The translations under genes were made by a program, and so were the position numbers. The notes under the pieces are model-generated. The model was not told where the DNA came from, did no database searches, and saw only the letters and a program-made list of their open reading frames with translations. DNA of 10,432 bases from NCBI GenBank assembly GCA_903910005.1, contig CAIVXW010000233.1:1-10432 (forward strand). Direction: 5' to 3'. Positions 1 to 6,237 of this stretch are shown here, piece after piece (the stretch's first letter is position 1; each line of letters opens with the position of its first letter). The DNA comes from an uncultured Methylococcaceae bacterium. GTDB taxonomy: Bacteria > Pseudomonadota > Gammaproteobacteria > Methylococcales > Methylococcaceae.

Positions 1-107
1 TCGTCGAAGACGGAACCCATGATGAGTTGCTGGAGCGACAGGGAGCCTACTACCGCCTGTGGACCATGCAGTCTGCCGGCTTTTTACCCGAGGCAGAGCC
101 ACATTGA
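1..107 (+). CDS. ABC exporter ATP-binding/permease protein, C-terminal fragment
   Basis: The frame beginning at base 3 is open to a TGA at 105-107 and gives 34 residues that begin VEDGTHDELL and continue through GAYYRLW to QSAGFLPEAEPH. The pattern of Gly-Thr-His-Asp/Glu-Glu-Leu-Leu followed by a Gly-x-Tyr-x-x-Leu-Trp segment is the usual extreme C-terminus of the nucleotide-binding domain in MsbA/HlyB-type exporters, just after the H-loop region. The gene starts upstream of the window, so the transmembrane domain, Walker motifs and substrate cannot be judged. Its stop codon overlaps the TTG start of the acylphosphatase gene (TTGA), which suggests co-transcription and translational coupling. 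The family call rests on a short tail only. Confidence 0.75.
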   Translation, partial: VEDGTHDELLERQGAYYRLWTMQSAGFLPEAEPH

Positions 108-376
108 AGCGATTACATCTCTACGTTAGCGGCCTGGTGCAGGGCGTGTTTTTCAGGGCCAGAACCTGTGATCAGGCCCGTGCGCTGGGCCTGTCCGGCT
201 GGGTAAGGAATAGGGAAGACGGCCGTGTTGAAATTATGGCTGAAGGGGACGACGCCACCCTGGCACAGTTTCTCACCGGGTGTCACAGGGGACCAACCCT
301 GGCCCGGGTGACTGCGGTGGACGTACACGAAGAACCGGCCAGCGGTGAATTTCCGGATTTTGCGATAAGGCAATAA
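104..376 (+). CDS. acyP: acylphosphatase
   Basis: This encodes a small cytosolic enzyme that hydrolyses the carboxyl-phosphate bond of acyl phosphates such as acetyl phosphate or 1,3-bisphosphoglycerate. From the TTG at 104 the product is 90 residues, the normal family length. The signature GLVQGVFFR (residues 10-18) supplies the phosphate-binding loop and catalytic Arg18. GWVRNREDG (32-40) supplies catalytic Asn36. An in-frame GTG at 59 would add 15 residues that do not resemble the family and would overlap the ABC exporter gene deeply. The TTG is preferred because it leaves MKRLHLYVSG directly before the motif, has GAGG at 90-93 about 10 bases upstream, and overlaps the preceding stop by 4 bases. 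The physiological substrate in bacteria is not well settled for this family. Confidence 0.93.
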   Translation: MKRLHLYVSGLVQGVFFRARTCDQARALGLSGWVRNREDGRVEIMAEGDDATLAQFLTGCHRGPTLARVTAVDVHEEPASGEFPDFAIRQ

Positions 377-436
377 CTCCGGGTCGGTCAGGACTGATCC
401 GGACAGAACAGACTCCCGACCGTTACCCGGCTGCCG

Positions 437-1621
437 TCAAGCCCAGGCAGTTTGAATCCGCGTCATGGCTTTTTCGAGAAGGGTCATGCTGGTTGCAATC
501 GACAAACGCACATGCCCCGGAGCCCCGAAGGCACTGCCCGGCACGACGGCTACCCCGCCCGTTTCGATGAGGCGTTCTGAAAGGGCCAGATCGTCATCTA
601 CCCCGTCCATACGGTCTATCACGCCCTGAACATTGGGAAATACATAGAAGGTTCCATCGGTGGCCGAGCAGGATACACCGGCTATCTGGTTGAGGGCTGC
701 AACCACGTAGTCATGACGCGCCCTGAATGCCGTCACCATATCCTGGATAAAGGACTGGTCGCCGTTCAAACCGGTTTCAGCCGCCACCTGTGAAATGGAG
801 GTGGGATTGGAGGTACTCTGCGACTGGATGTTGGTCATGGCCTGAATCAGCCAGCGCGGACCGGCACAGTAGCCAATACGCCAACCGGTCATGGAGTACG
901 CCTTGGAAACACCATTGAGTACAATAACCCTCTCGTACAGTTCGGGACAGACCGTCAGAAGGTTGCAGAAACTGCCAGGGGTCCAGATGATGTGTTCATA
1001 CATGTCATCGGTGGCAATCAGGATATCCGGATGCTGCAGCAGAACATCAGCCAGAGCCTTCAGTTCATCCCGGCTGTAGGCCATGCCGGTCGGGTTGGAG
1101 GGGCTATTGATGACGAAGAGCCGGGTTTTGGCGGTAATGGCGGCGGCCAGTTGCGCGGCGGTAATTTTGTAGCCCTGATCCTGCGATGCTGTTACGATGA
1201 CCGGCACGCCTTCGGCCAGCAGCACCATGTCCGGATACGACACCCAGTAAGGGGCCGGAATGATGACCTCATCGCCGGGATTGAGCAGTGCCTGGGCCAG
1301 ATTGTAAAAACTCTGCTTGCCGCCACAGGACACCAGCACCTGCCCGGGTTGATAGTCCAGGCCGTTTTCCCGCCTGAATTTGGCAACAATAGCCTGTTTG
1401 AGACCTGGGGTTCCATCGACTGCCGTATACTTGGTAAAGCCGTTGTGAATGGCCTGAATGGCAGCCTGCTTGATGTGTTCGGGCGTGTCAAAATCGGGTT
1501 CACCGGCCCCGAGTCCTATGATGTCCTGGCCGGCTGCCTTGAGTGCCGCCGCACGGGCAGTCACCGCCAGGGTCGGGGACGGTTTGATGGACAGTACGCG
1601 CTGGGAAAGTTGTTGGTTCAT
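437..1621 (-). CDS. aspC: aspartate aminotransferase, class I/II PLP-dependent (Thermus-like, subgroup I-beta)
   Basis: This is a cytosolic pyridoxal-phosphate enzyme that transfers the amino group between aspartate and 2-oxoglutarate. The 394 residues match the family length. Visible landmarks are INSPSNPTG (171-179, Asn176 contacting the cofactor), the Asp205/Tyr208 pair in TDDMYE, the Schiff-base Lys240 in GVSKAYSMTGWRIGY, and Arg372 in HVRLSIA, which binds the substrate alpha-carboxylate. GGKQ at 100-103 places a Lys where the Thermus enzyme uses one to recognise the acidic side chain, which favours aspartate as substrate. Some relatives also transaminate prephenate, so dual specificity is possible. 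The ATG at 1619-1621 has no clear Shine-Dalgarno sequence. The gene is alone on this strand and divergent from the chemoreceptor operon; nothing links the two functionally. Confidence 0.92.
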   Translation of the reverse strand: MNQQLSQRVLSIKPSPTLAVTARAAALKAAGQDIIGLGAGEPDFDTPEHIKQAAIQAIHNGFTKYTAVDGTPGLKQAIVAKFRRENGLDYQPGQVLVSCGGKQSFYNLAQALLNPGDEVIIPAPYWVSYPDMVLLAEGVPVIVTASQDQGYKITAAQLAAAITAKTRLFVINSPSNPTGMAYSRDELKALADVLLQHPDILIATDDMYEHIIWTPGSFCNLLTVCPELYERVIVLNGVSKAYSMTGWRIGYCAGPRWLIQAMTNIQSQSTSNPTSISQVAAETGLNGDQSFIQDMVTAFRARHDYVVAALNQIAGVSCSATDGTFYVFPNVQGVIDRMDGVDDDLALSERLIETGGVAVVPGSAFGAPGHVRLSIATSMTLLEKAMTRIQTAWA

Positions 1622-1751
1622 GTTGAAGGTGGCTTGGAAAAAGCGACTATTTTAGTATGTTTATGATTTTTTGGTTATCCCGATTCACCGTCACCGTCCG
1701 GCTCATGGGCCGGTTATCCCGGTCAGATCAAATTCAGAGTGAGGTTATTCC
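1622..1751. promoter_or_regulatory. divergent intergenic region between aminotransferase and chemoreceptor genes
   Basis: These 130 bases must hold the promoters of both divergent genes. The half nearest the aminotransferase is AT-rich (about 1646-1678) and contains TAAAAT on the minus strand (1649-1654) as a possible -10, but the hexamer 17 bases upstream matches the -35 consensus poorly. On the plus strand TATGAT and TATGTT lie in the same AT-rich patch. I see no good sigma-28 (flagellar) or sigma-54 promoter for the chemoreceptor. A small hairpin (CCGGC 1698-1702 with GCCGG 1709-1713) and a 10-base direct repeat lie nearer the chemoreceptor. A ribosome binding site GAGG (1741-1744) sits 7 bases before the chemoreceptor ATG. 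Individual promoter elements are uncertain. Confidence 0.45.
1673..1721. repeat. 10-bp direct repeat GGTTATCCCG, 39 bp apart
   Basis: GGTTATCCCG occurs at 1673-1682 and again at 1712-1721 in the intergenic region just upstream of the chemoreceptor gene. The spacing of 39 bases is close to four helical turns, as might be expected of two operator half-sites on one face of the DNA. No known regulator is recognised and chance cannot be excluded. Confidence 0.4.
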
Positions 1752-4622
1752 ATGCAGGGCATGAAAGTCGCCACCCAGTTGATGGCAGGATTCGGCAGCC
1801 TGTTGCTGTTCCTGTTGGCTGGTTCCTATATCGGACTCAGCAGCCTGAACGATACCCAGACCCGTCTGGACGATATTGTCAATGACAAAAATACCAAGGT
1901 CATGACTGCCCTGAGGATGCTGGCACTGCAGCAGGAAGTCAGCAGCCGGATTAAAAACATCATCATGCTGGATGGTAATGATCAAATGCGGGCGGAGCAA
2001 ACCAGGCTCCAGGTACTGCGGGGCAACTATGACGAACTCACCGGCCAGCTTGATCGCACCCTTTCGACCCGCGAGGGGCGGGAATTACTGAGCCAGATAA
2101 AAGCCCAAAGCGATACGGCCCGTGAGGCGAATAACAAGGCTTTGACACTGGGACTCGACAATAAAAACGACGAGGCCATGCAGTATCTGCTGACGCGGGC
2201 GGCTCCTGAAACCGAGAAGTGGGCCACCCTGCTCAATGCCCTGGCTGAGCAGCAACAAAAAATATCGCTGGATTCCGCCAGTCAGGCCCGGGATAGCTAC
2301 CGGCAAAACCGGCTGATTCTGGCCGGTCTGACCCTCGTGGCCGCCCTGCTGGGTGGGCTGGTCGCCGTTATCATCACCCGAACCCTGCTGCGACAACTGG
2401 GCGGTGAACCGGCCGAGGTTGCCCGGATTGCCCAGCGCATCTCGGAGGGAGATCTGGGCATCACCATTCCGCTTAAACCGGATGACCGCACCAGCATTAT
2501 GGCGGCCATGCAGCAGGTGAAACTGGCGCTGGCCCAACTGGTGTCAGATTCCCTCAGCCTGTCCGATGCGGCCATTCAGGGCAAACTGGTCACCCGGGCC
2601 GATGTGACCCGCCACCAGGGCGATTATCGCAGGATTGTCGAGGGGGTAAACGCCACTCTGGATGCCGTCATCAATCCACTCAATGTAGCTGCGGATTATG
2701 TTGACCGCATCTCGAAGGGAGCCATCCCGCCCAAAATCACCGACCAGTACAACGGCGATTTCAACCTGATCCGCAACAACCTCAATGCCGCCATTGACAA
2801 TGTCAACGCCCTGATCGCCGATGCTGCCCTGCTGGCTCAGGCTGCCCGGGAGGGTCGACTCACCACCCGGGCCGATGCCTCACGCCACCCGGGCGATTAC
2901 CGCAAAATTGTCGAAGGGGTCAATGCCACCCTGGATGCGGTGATTGGCCCGCTCAATGTGGCGGCAGATTATGTCGACCGCATCTCCAGGGGAACCATCC
3001 CGCCCAAAATCACCGACCAGTACAACGGCGATTTCAACCTGATCCGCAACAATCTCAATGCGGCCATTGACAATGTGAATGCCCTGATTGCCGATGCGGC
3101 CCTGCTGGCCCAGGCCGCCCGCGAGGGCAAACTGGCCACCCGGGCCGATGTGACCCGTCATCAGGGTGATTACCGAAAGATCGTCGAGGGCGTCAATGCC
3201 ACCCTGGATGCCGTGATTGGACCCCTCAATGTGGCGGCTGATTATGTGGACCGGATTGCCCGGGGTGACATTCCGCCGGTCATTACCGACGCTTACAACG
3301 GTGATTTCAATACCCTCAAAAACAACCTGAATCTGGCCATACGCAACATCAACGCCCTGATTGACGATGCGGCCCGTCTGGCCCAGGCCGGACGGGAACT
3401 CAAACTCGACACCCGGGCCGATGCCAGTCAGCATCAGGGCGACTACCGCAAAATTGTTCAGGGGGTCAATGACACCCTGGATGCCGTCATCAATCCCCTC
3501 AAGGCATTGATTGAGGATGCCGACGTTTTGTCCCTCGCCGTCAGCGAAGGCAAACTGGACAAGCGTGGCGACGTCACCCGGCATCAGGGCGAATTTCAGC
3601 GGGTTATCGTCGGCATGAATGGCATCATGACCGCCATCAATGAGCCTCTGCTGCAAATTCGCACTATTATGGCGGCAGTATCCCAGGGCGATCTGACCCA
3701 GGAAATCAGCGGCCACCATCAGGGGCTGTTTCTGGAGCTGACGCAAGCCATCAACAACACCATCCGCAAACTGTCGGAAACCCTGTCCAATGTACGCAAC
3801 GTCGCCAACTCGCTGGCAGCCGCTTCGGAACAGGTCAATGCCACCGCCCAATCCCTCTCACAAGCCACCTCGGAACAGGCTGCCAGCGTGGAGCAAACCT
3901 CCGCCGCCATTGAACAGATGGCGGCTTCGGTCAATCAGAACAAGGAGAATGCCCGGGTGACCGACAAAATGGCCGAAAAAAGTGCCCGCGAAGCCACTGA
4001 AGGCGGCGATGCGGTTAACCGCACCGTAACCGCCATGAAACAGATTGCCGACCGCATCGGCATCATCGACGACATCGCCTATCAGACCAACCTGCTGGCA
4101 CTCAACGCCGCCATTGAGGCCGCCCGGGCCGGTGAACACGGCAAGGGGTTTGCCGTGGTTGCGGCTGAAGTCAGAAAACTGGCGGAACGCTCCCAGGTAG
4201 CCGCCCAGGAAATTGGCCAACTGGCCTCTTCCAGTGTTGGTCTGGCCGAGCGGGCCGGTTCGCTGCTGGAGGAAATCGTACCCTCCATCCAGAAAACCGC
4301 CGGTCTGGTACAGGAAATCAGTGCCGCGTCCGACGAACAGGCTGGCAGTGCCCAGCACATTTCCGAGGCGATGAACCAGATCAACCAGGCAACCCAGCAA
4401 AGTGCCTCGGCCTCGGAGCAACTGTCGGCAACCGCCGAGGAAATGAGCGGGCAATCGCTGGAACTTCAGCAAATCATGACCTTCTTCAAGGTGGGTGGCG
4501 TGATTGAAGGCGTGGTGACCCACAAATCCACAACCCGAAAGGCAGGTCCCCATCTTCCCAAAACAGCCAAAATGGCATTACAAACCACAGACCTCGATGA
4601 ACGGGGCTTCACCCATTTTTAG
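1752..4622 (+). CDS. methyl-accepting chemotaxis protein with a long poly-HAMP array
   Basis: This is an inner-membrane chemoreceptor of 956 residues, far longer than the roughly 540-residue classical type. Order: TM1 (about 11-29), a periplasmic segment of about 158 residues whose length and helical look fit a four-helix-bundle sensor, TM2 (188-209), a canonical HAMP (about 210-263), a run of further HAMP-like modules (about 265-690), then the signalling coiled coil. The hairpin tip has the conserved core IAYQTNLLALNAAIEAARAG, with DD just before it and GKGFAVVAAEVRKLAERS following. The Ala/Glu/Gln-rich flanks (such as ATSEQAASVEQTSAAIEQ) resemble methylation helices. The tail ends ERGFTHF and lacks a CheR-docking NWETF-like pentapeptide. 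GAGG at 1741-1744 supports the ATG at 1752. cheW follows after 18 bases, so the two are probably an operon. The ligand is unknown. Confidence 0.93.
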   Translation: MQGMKVATQLMAGFGSLLLFLLAGSYIGLSSLNDTQTRLDDIVNDKNTKVMTALRMLALQQEVSSRIKNIIMLDGNDQMRAEQTRLQVLRGNYDELTGQLDRTLSTREGRELLSQIKAQSDTAREANNKALTLGLDNKNDEAMQYLLTRAAPETEKWATLLNALAEQQQKISLDSASQARDSYRQNRLILAGLTLVAALLGGLVAVIITRTLLRQLGGEPAEVARIAQRISEGDLGITIPLKPDDRTSIMAAMQQVKLALAQLVSDSLSLSDAAIQGKLVTRADVTRHQGDYRRIVEGVNATLDAVINPLNVAADYVDRISKGAIPPKITDQYNGDFNLIRNNLNAAIDNVNALIADAALLAQAAREGRLTTRADASRHPGDYRKIVEGVNATLDAVIGPLNVAADYVDRISRGTIPPKITDQYNGDFNLIRNNLNAAIDNVNALIADAALLAQAAREGKLATRADVTRHQGDYRKIVEGVNATLDAVIGPLNVAADYVDRIARGDIPPVITDAYNGDFNTLKNNLNLAIRNINALIDDAARLAQAGRELKLDTRADASQHQGDYRKIVQGVNDTLDAVINPLKALIEDADVLSLAVSEGKLDKRGDVTRHQGEFQRVIVGMNGIMTAINEPLLQIRTIMAAVSQGDLTQEISGHHQGLFLELTQAINNTIRKLSETLSNVRNVANSLAAASEQVNATAQSLSQATSEQAASVEQTSAAIEQMAASVNQNKENARVTDKMAEKSAREATEGGDAVNRTVTAMKQIADRIGIIDDIAYQTNLLALNAAIEAARAGEHGKGFAVVAAEVRKLAERSQVAAQEIGQLASSSVGLAERAGSLLEEIVPSIQKTAGLVQEISAASDEQAGSAQHISEAMNQINQATQQSASASEQLSATAEEMSGQSLELQQIMTFFKVGGVIEGVVTHKSTTRKAGPHLPKTAKMALQTTDLDERGFTHF
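2592..3560 (+). repeat. in-frame tandem repeats of 273 bp (91 codons) encoding paired HAMP-like modules
   Basis: Copies begin at 2592, 2865, 3138 and 3411, exactly 273 bases apart, each opening with the codons for TRAD. The first three are complete. The fourth stops after about 50 codons, where the next module begins at 3561. By eye, unit 1 and unit 2 differ at 9 of 91 residues, while unit 3 differs from unit 2 at roughly 18. At the DNA level a 58-base block is identical between 2722-2779 and 2995-3052. Each unit encodes one type-A module (TRAD, GDYRKIVEGVNATLDAV) and one type-B module (NPLNVAADYVDRI, YNGDFN, NNLN). The pattern indicates duplication within the gene, most recently of units 1 and 2. 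Confidence 0.92.
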
Positions 4623-4640
4623 GTTGGGGGCAAAACCACC

Positions 4641-5195
4641 ATGATCAGCCAGTCATCCGCAACAGCCCGAAGCGTGGAAACAACCGAGGATCATCAATAC
4701 CTGATTTTCAATCTGGGCAGCGAATCCTTTGCCCTGGCCATACTGCAGATCAAGGAAATCATTGAATACGGCCAACTGACTGAAGTCCCCATGATGCCGG
4801 ATGTGGTCAGGGGGGTTATCAACCTGAGGGGCTCGGTGGTTCCGGTCATCGACCTGGCCATCCGCTTCTGGAAACGTCCCACCCTGATTGGCCGCCGCAG
4901 CTGCATCATCATTGTCGAACTGGCTGAAGCCGGCCAGCATCAGATCATGGGGGTGGTGGTGGACGCCGTAAACAAGGTGACTGAAATTGCCGATACCGAC
5001 ATGGAACCCCCGCCTGCCTTTGGTTCCAGAATCCGCACCGATTTCATGGCCGGCATGGGCAGGATCGACGATCGCTTCGTGGTGATTCTGAATGCCGCCC
5101 GGGTGTTGTCACTGGATGAACTGACGGCCATCCAGCATGAACTGGCGGACTGCGTCGAACCGGTTCAGGGTTTGAACGATTTGCCCAGCAAATAA
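4641..5195 (+). CDS. cheW: chemotaxis coupling protein CheW
   Basis: CheW is the cytoplasmic adaptor that joins chemoreceptor tips to the histidine kinase CheA. The 184-residue product shows the full CheW fold pattern. YLIFNLGSESFALAI (20-34) is the first SH3-like strand pair, followed by IKEIIEYGQLTEVPMMPDVVRG, then GVINLRGSVVPVIDL (58-72) with Arg63 of the conserved NLRG, and IMGVVVDAVNKV later. It is somewhat longer than E. coli CheW (167), with a 20-residue N-terminal leader and a longer C-terminal tail. The run of G at 4626-4630 lies about 10 bases before the ATG. It follows the chemoreceptor by 18 bases; no cheA, cheR or cheB is visible, so this pair probably feeds a kinase encoded elsewhere. 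Its last 31 bases overlap the 3' end of rlmE on the other strand. Confidence 0.95.
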   Translation: MISQSSATARSVETTEDHQYLIFNLGSESFALAILQIKEIIEYGQLTEVPMMPDVVRGVINLRGSVVPVIDLAIRFWKRPTLIGRRSCIIIVELAEAGQHQIMGVVVDAVNKVTEIADTDMEPPPAFGSRIRTDFMAGMGRIDDRFVVILNAARVLSLDELTAIQHELADCVEPVQGLNDLPSK

Positions 5196-5785
5196 ACTTC
5201 CGGGCTACGGTCGCGGGATGCCTTGGGTTTCTTCACGGAAACACTGGCAAATGAATGTCGACAGGCGCGAACATAGGTGTCGAAATCCGGCCCGTGAAAA
5301 AGTTTGACGACAAACGCCCCGCCCGGTTTGAGGATTTCCCGGGCGGTATCCAGGGCCAGTTCCGCCAGGTGCATGGCCCGAAGCTGATCGACCTGGCGGG
5401 TTCCGGTGGTGTTGGGAGCCATGTCGGACAATACCCGATCCACCGGTTGGCCGGCCAGAACCTCCCGCAATCGCTCCAGTACGGTCTCTTCCCTGAAATC
5501 ACCCTCTATAAAAGTAACATCGGCAATGGCTTCCATCGGCAGAATGTCAAGGGCTATAATTTTGCCGTTCTTCCCCAAGCGTTCTGCCACGTACTGGGAC
5601 CACCCGCCTGGAGCGGCCCCCAGATCCACCACCGCCATACCCGGCTTGAACAAATGTTCCCGCTCGTCCAGTTCCTTGAGCTTGAATACGGCTCTGGAGC
5701 GATAACCGGACGACTGGGCCTTGATGACAAACTCATCTGAAAAATGCTCATTGAGCCAGCGTTGGCTGCTGCGGCTACGTGACAT
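5165..5785 (-). CDS. rlmE: 23S rRNA (uridine-2552 2'-O) methyltransferase RlmE (FtsJ/RrmJ)
   Basis: RlmE methylates the 2'-OH of U2552 in the A-loop of 23S rRNA late in 50S assembly, using S-adenosylmethionine. The 206-residue protein is the standard length. The SAM-binding motif is VDLGAAPGGWSQY (53-65). The catalytic K-D-K-E tetrad is complete: Lys35 in RAVFKL, Asp121 in SDMAPN, Lys161 in FVVKLF, and Glu196 in RSPEVYLL. Each is offset by three from the E. coli numbers as I recall them. The start ATG (5783-5785) has no good Shine-Dalgarno sequence in the 23 bases separating it from yhbY. Usually rlmE is followed by ftsH. Here its 3' end instead runs 31 bases into convergent cheW, so the classical cluster is broken at this point. 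Confidence 0.97.
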   Translation of the reverse strand: MSRSRSSQRWLNEHFSDEFVIKAQSSGYRSRAVFKLKELDEREHLFKPGMAVVDLGAAPGGWSQYVAERLGKNGKIIALDILPMEAIADVTFIEGDFREETVLERLREVLAGQPVDRVLSDMAPNTTGTRQVDQLRAMHLAELALDTAREILKPGGAFVVKLFHGPDFDTYVRACRHSFASVSVKKPKASRDRSPEVYLLGKSFKP

Positions 5786-5808
5786 GATTTATTTTGGAGA
5801 TTACTGTT
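5786..5808. promoter_or_regulatory. very short divergent gap between rlmE and yhbY, with yhbY ribosome binding site
   Basis: Only 23 bases separate the rlmE ATG from the preferred yhbY TTG. The gap contains GGAGA at 5796-5800 on the plus strand, about 9 bases before TTG at 5809 and 15 before ATG at 5815. This is the main reason for preferring the TTG. The space is too small for two complete promoters, so each gene's -35/-10 region must lie inside the other's coding sequence or transcription must enter from further away. I could not place a confident -10 box. Confidence 0.5.
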
Positions 5809-6108
5809 TTGAAAATGACTTTGCACAAATTCCTGCGGGCCAGGGCTCATGGCCTGAAACCGGTAGTCATTACCGGTCAGGCCGGTCTCAGTGCGGCCGT
5901 CCTGAATGAAATCAGTCTGGCACTTGATCATCATGAACTGATCAAGGTCAGGGTTAATGCCCCGGATCGGGAAACCCGACAACAGATGATCGAACACATC
6001 TGCACCACACTGACCGCTGAACGGATCCAGACCATCGGCCACATCGCGACCCTTTACCGGGTGTCGCCCGACAAACAGGCCAAAGCCCGGTCGACTTCAA
6101 CCGTGTGA
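5809..6108 (+). CDS. yhbY: ribosome assembly RNA-binding protein YhbY (CRM domain)
   Basis: This is a small CRM-domain protein that associates with pre-50S particles and is involved in large-subunit assembly. The product is about 99 residues, close to E. coli YhbY (97). The core aligns well: AHGLKPVVITGQAGLS contains the GxxG RNA-binding loop (GQAG), and LDHHELIKVRV and DRETRQQMIEHI match the E. coli LEHHELIKVKI and DRETK regions. The terminal GHIATLYRVS corresponds to the family's IGK-LVLYRP end. The start could be TTG 5809 (best spacing to GGAG) or ATG 5815; a further upstream TTG at 5794 would put the ribosome binding site inside the gene and is rejected. Divergent pairing with rlmE is a common proteobacterial arrangement and fits their shared role in 50S biogenesis. 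Confidence 0.93.
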   Translation: MKMTLHKFLRARAHGLKPVVITGQAGLSAAVLNEISLALDHHELIKVRVNAPDRETRQQMIEHICTTLTAERIQTIGHIATLYRVSPDKQAKARSTSTV

Positions 6109-6237
6109 TTCCCCGAACGGCAGGGCTGTTTCCAGCCAGTGATCTGCCTGCAATACGGCCTTGCGGCGGGCACCGATGAAACAGCGTGGACGGAGAGGTG
6201 GAAATGCCATCTGCAGCGGACACCAGGCCAGATGCCG

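Noticed and set aside
377..436. Terminator between the convergent acylphosphatase and aminotransferase genes
   Set aside because: Short partial complementarity around CGGGTCGG and CCCGACC exists but no good stem followed by a T-run could be drawn.
992..1666. 224-codon plus-strand frame opposite the aminotransferase
   Set aside because: The minus strand encodes a complete aminotransferase with all active-site residues. The plus frame shows no recognisable family.
2880..3851. 323-codon open frame on the minus strand inside the chemoreceptor gene
   Set aside because: It runs antisense to the HAMP repeats, repeats with the same period, resembles no known protein, and is explained by GC-rich codon bias of the real gene.
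3440..4622. CheR/CheB docking pentapeptide at the receptor C-terminus
   Set aside because: The tail ends ERGFTHF and contains no aromatic-x-x-x-Phe pattern of the NWETF type.
6208..6234. CATCTG/CAGATG inverted repeat between yhbY and the SapC-family gene as a terminator
   Set aside because: The perfect stem is only 6 bp with a 15-base loop and there is no T-run on either side. A nearby GGCTG-TTTC-CAGCC hairpin (6124-6137) also lacks a T-run.
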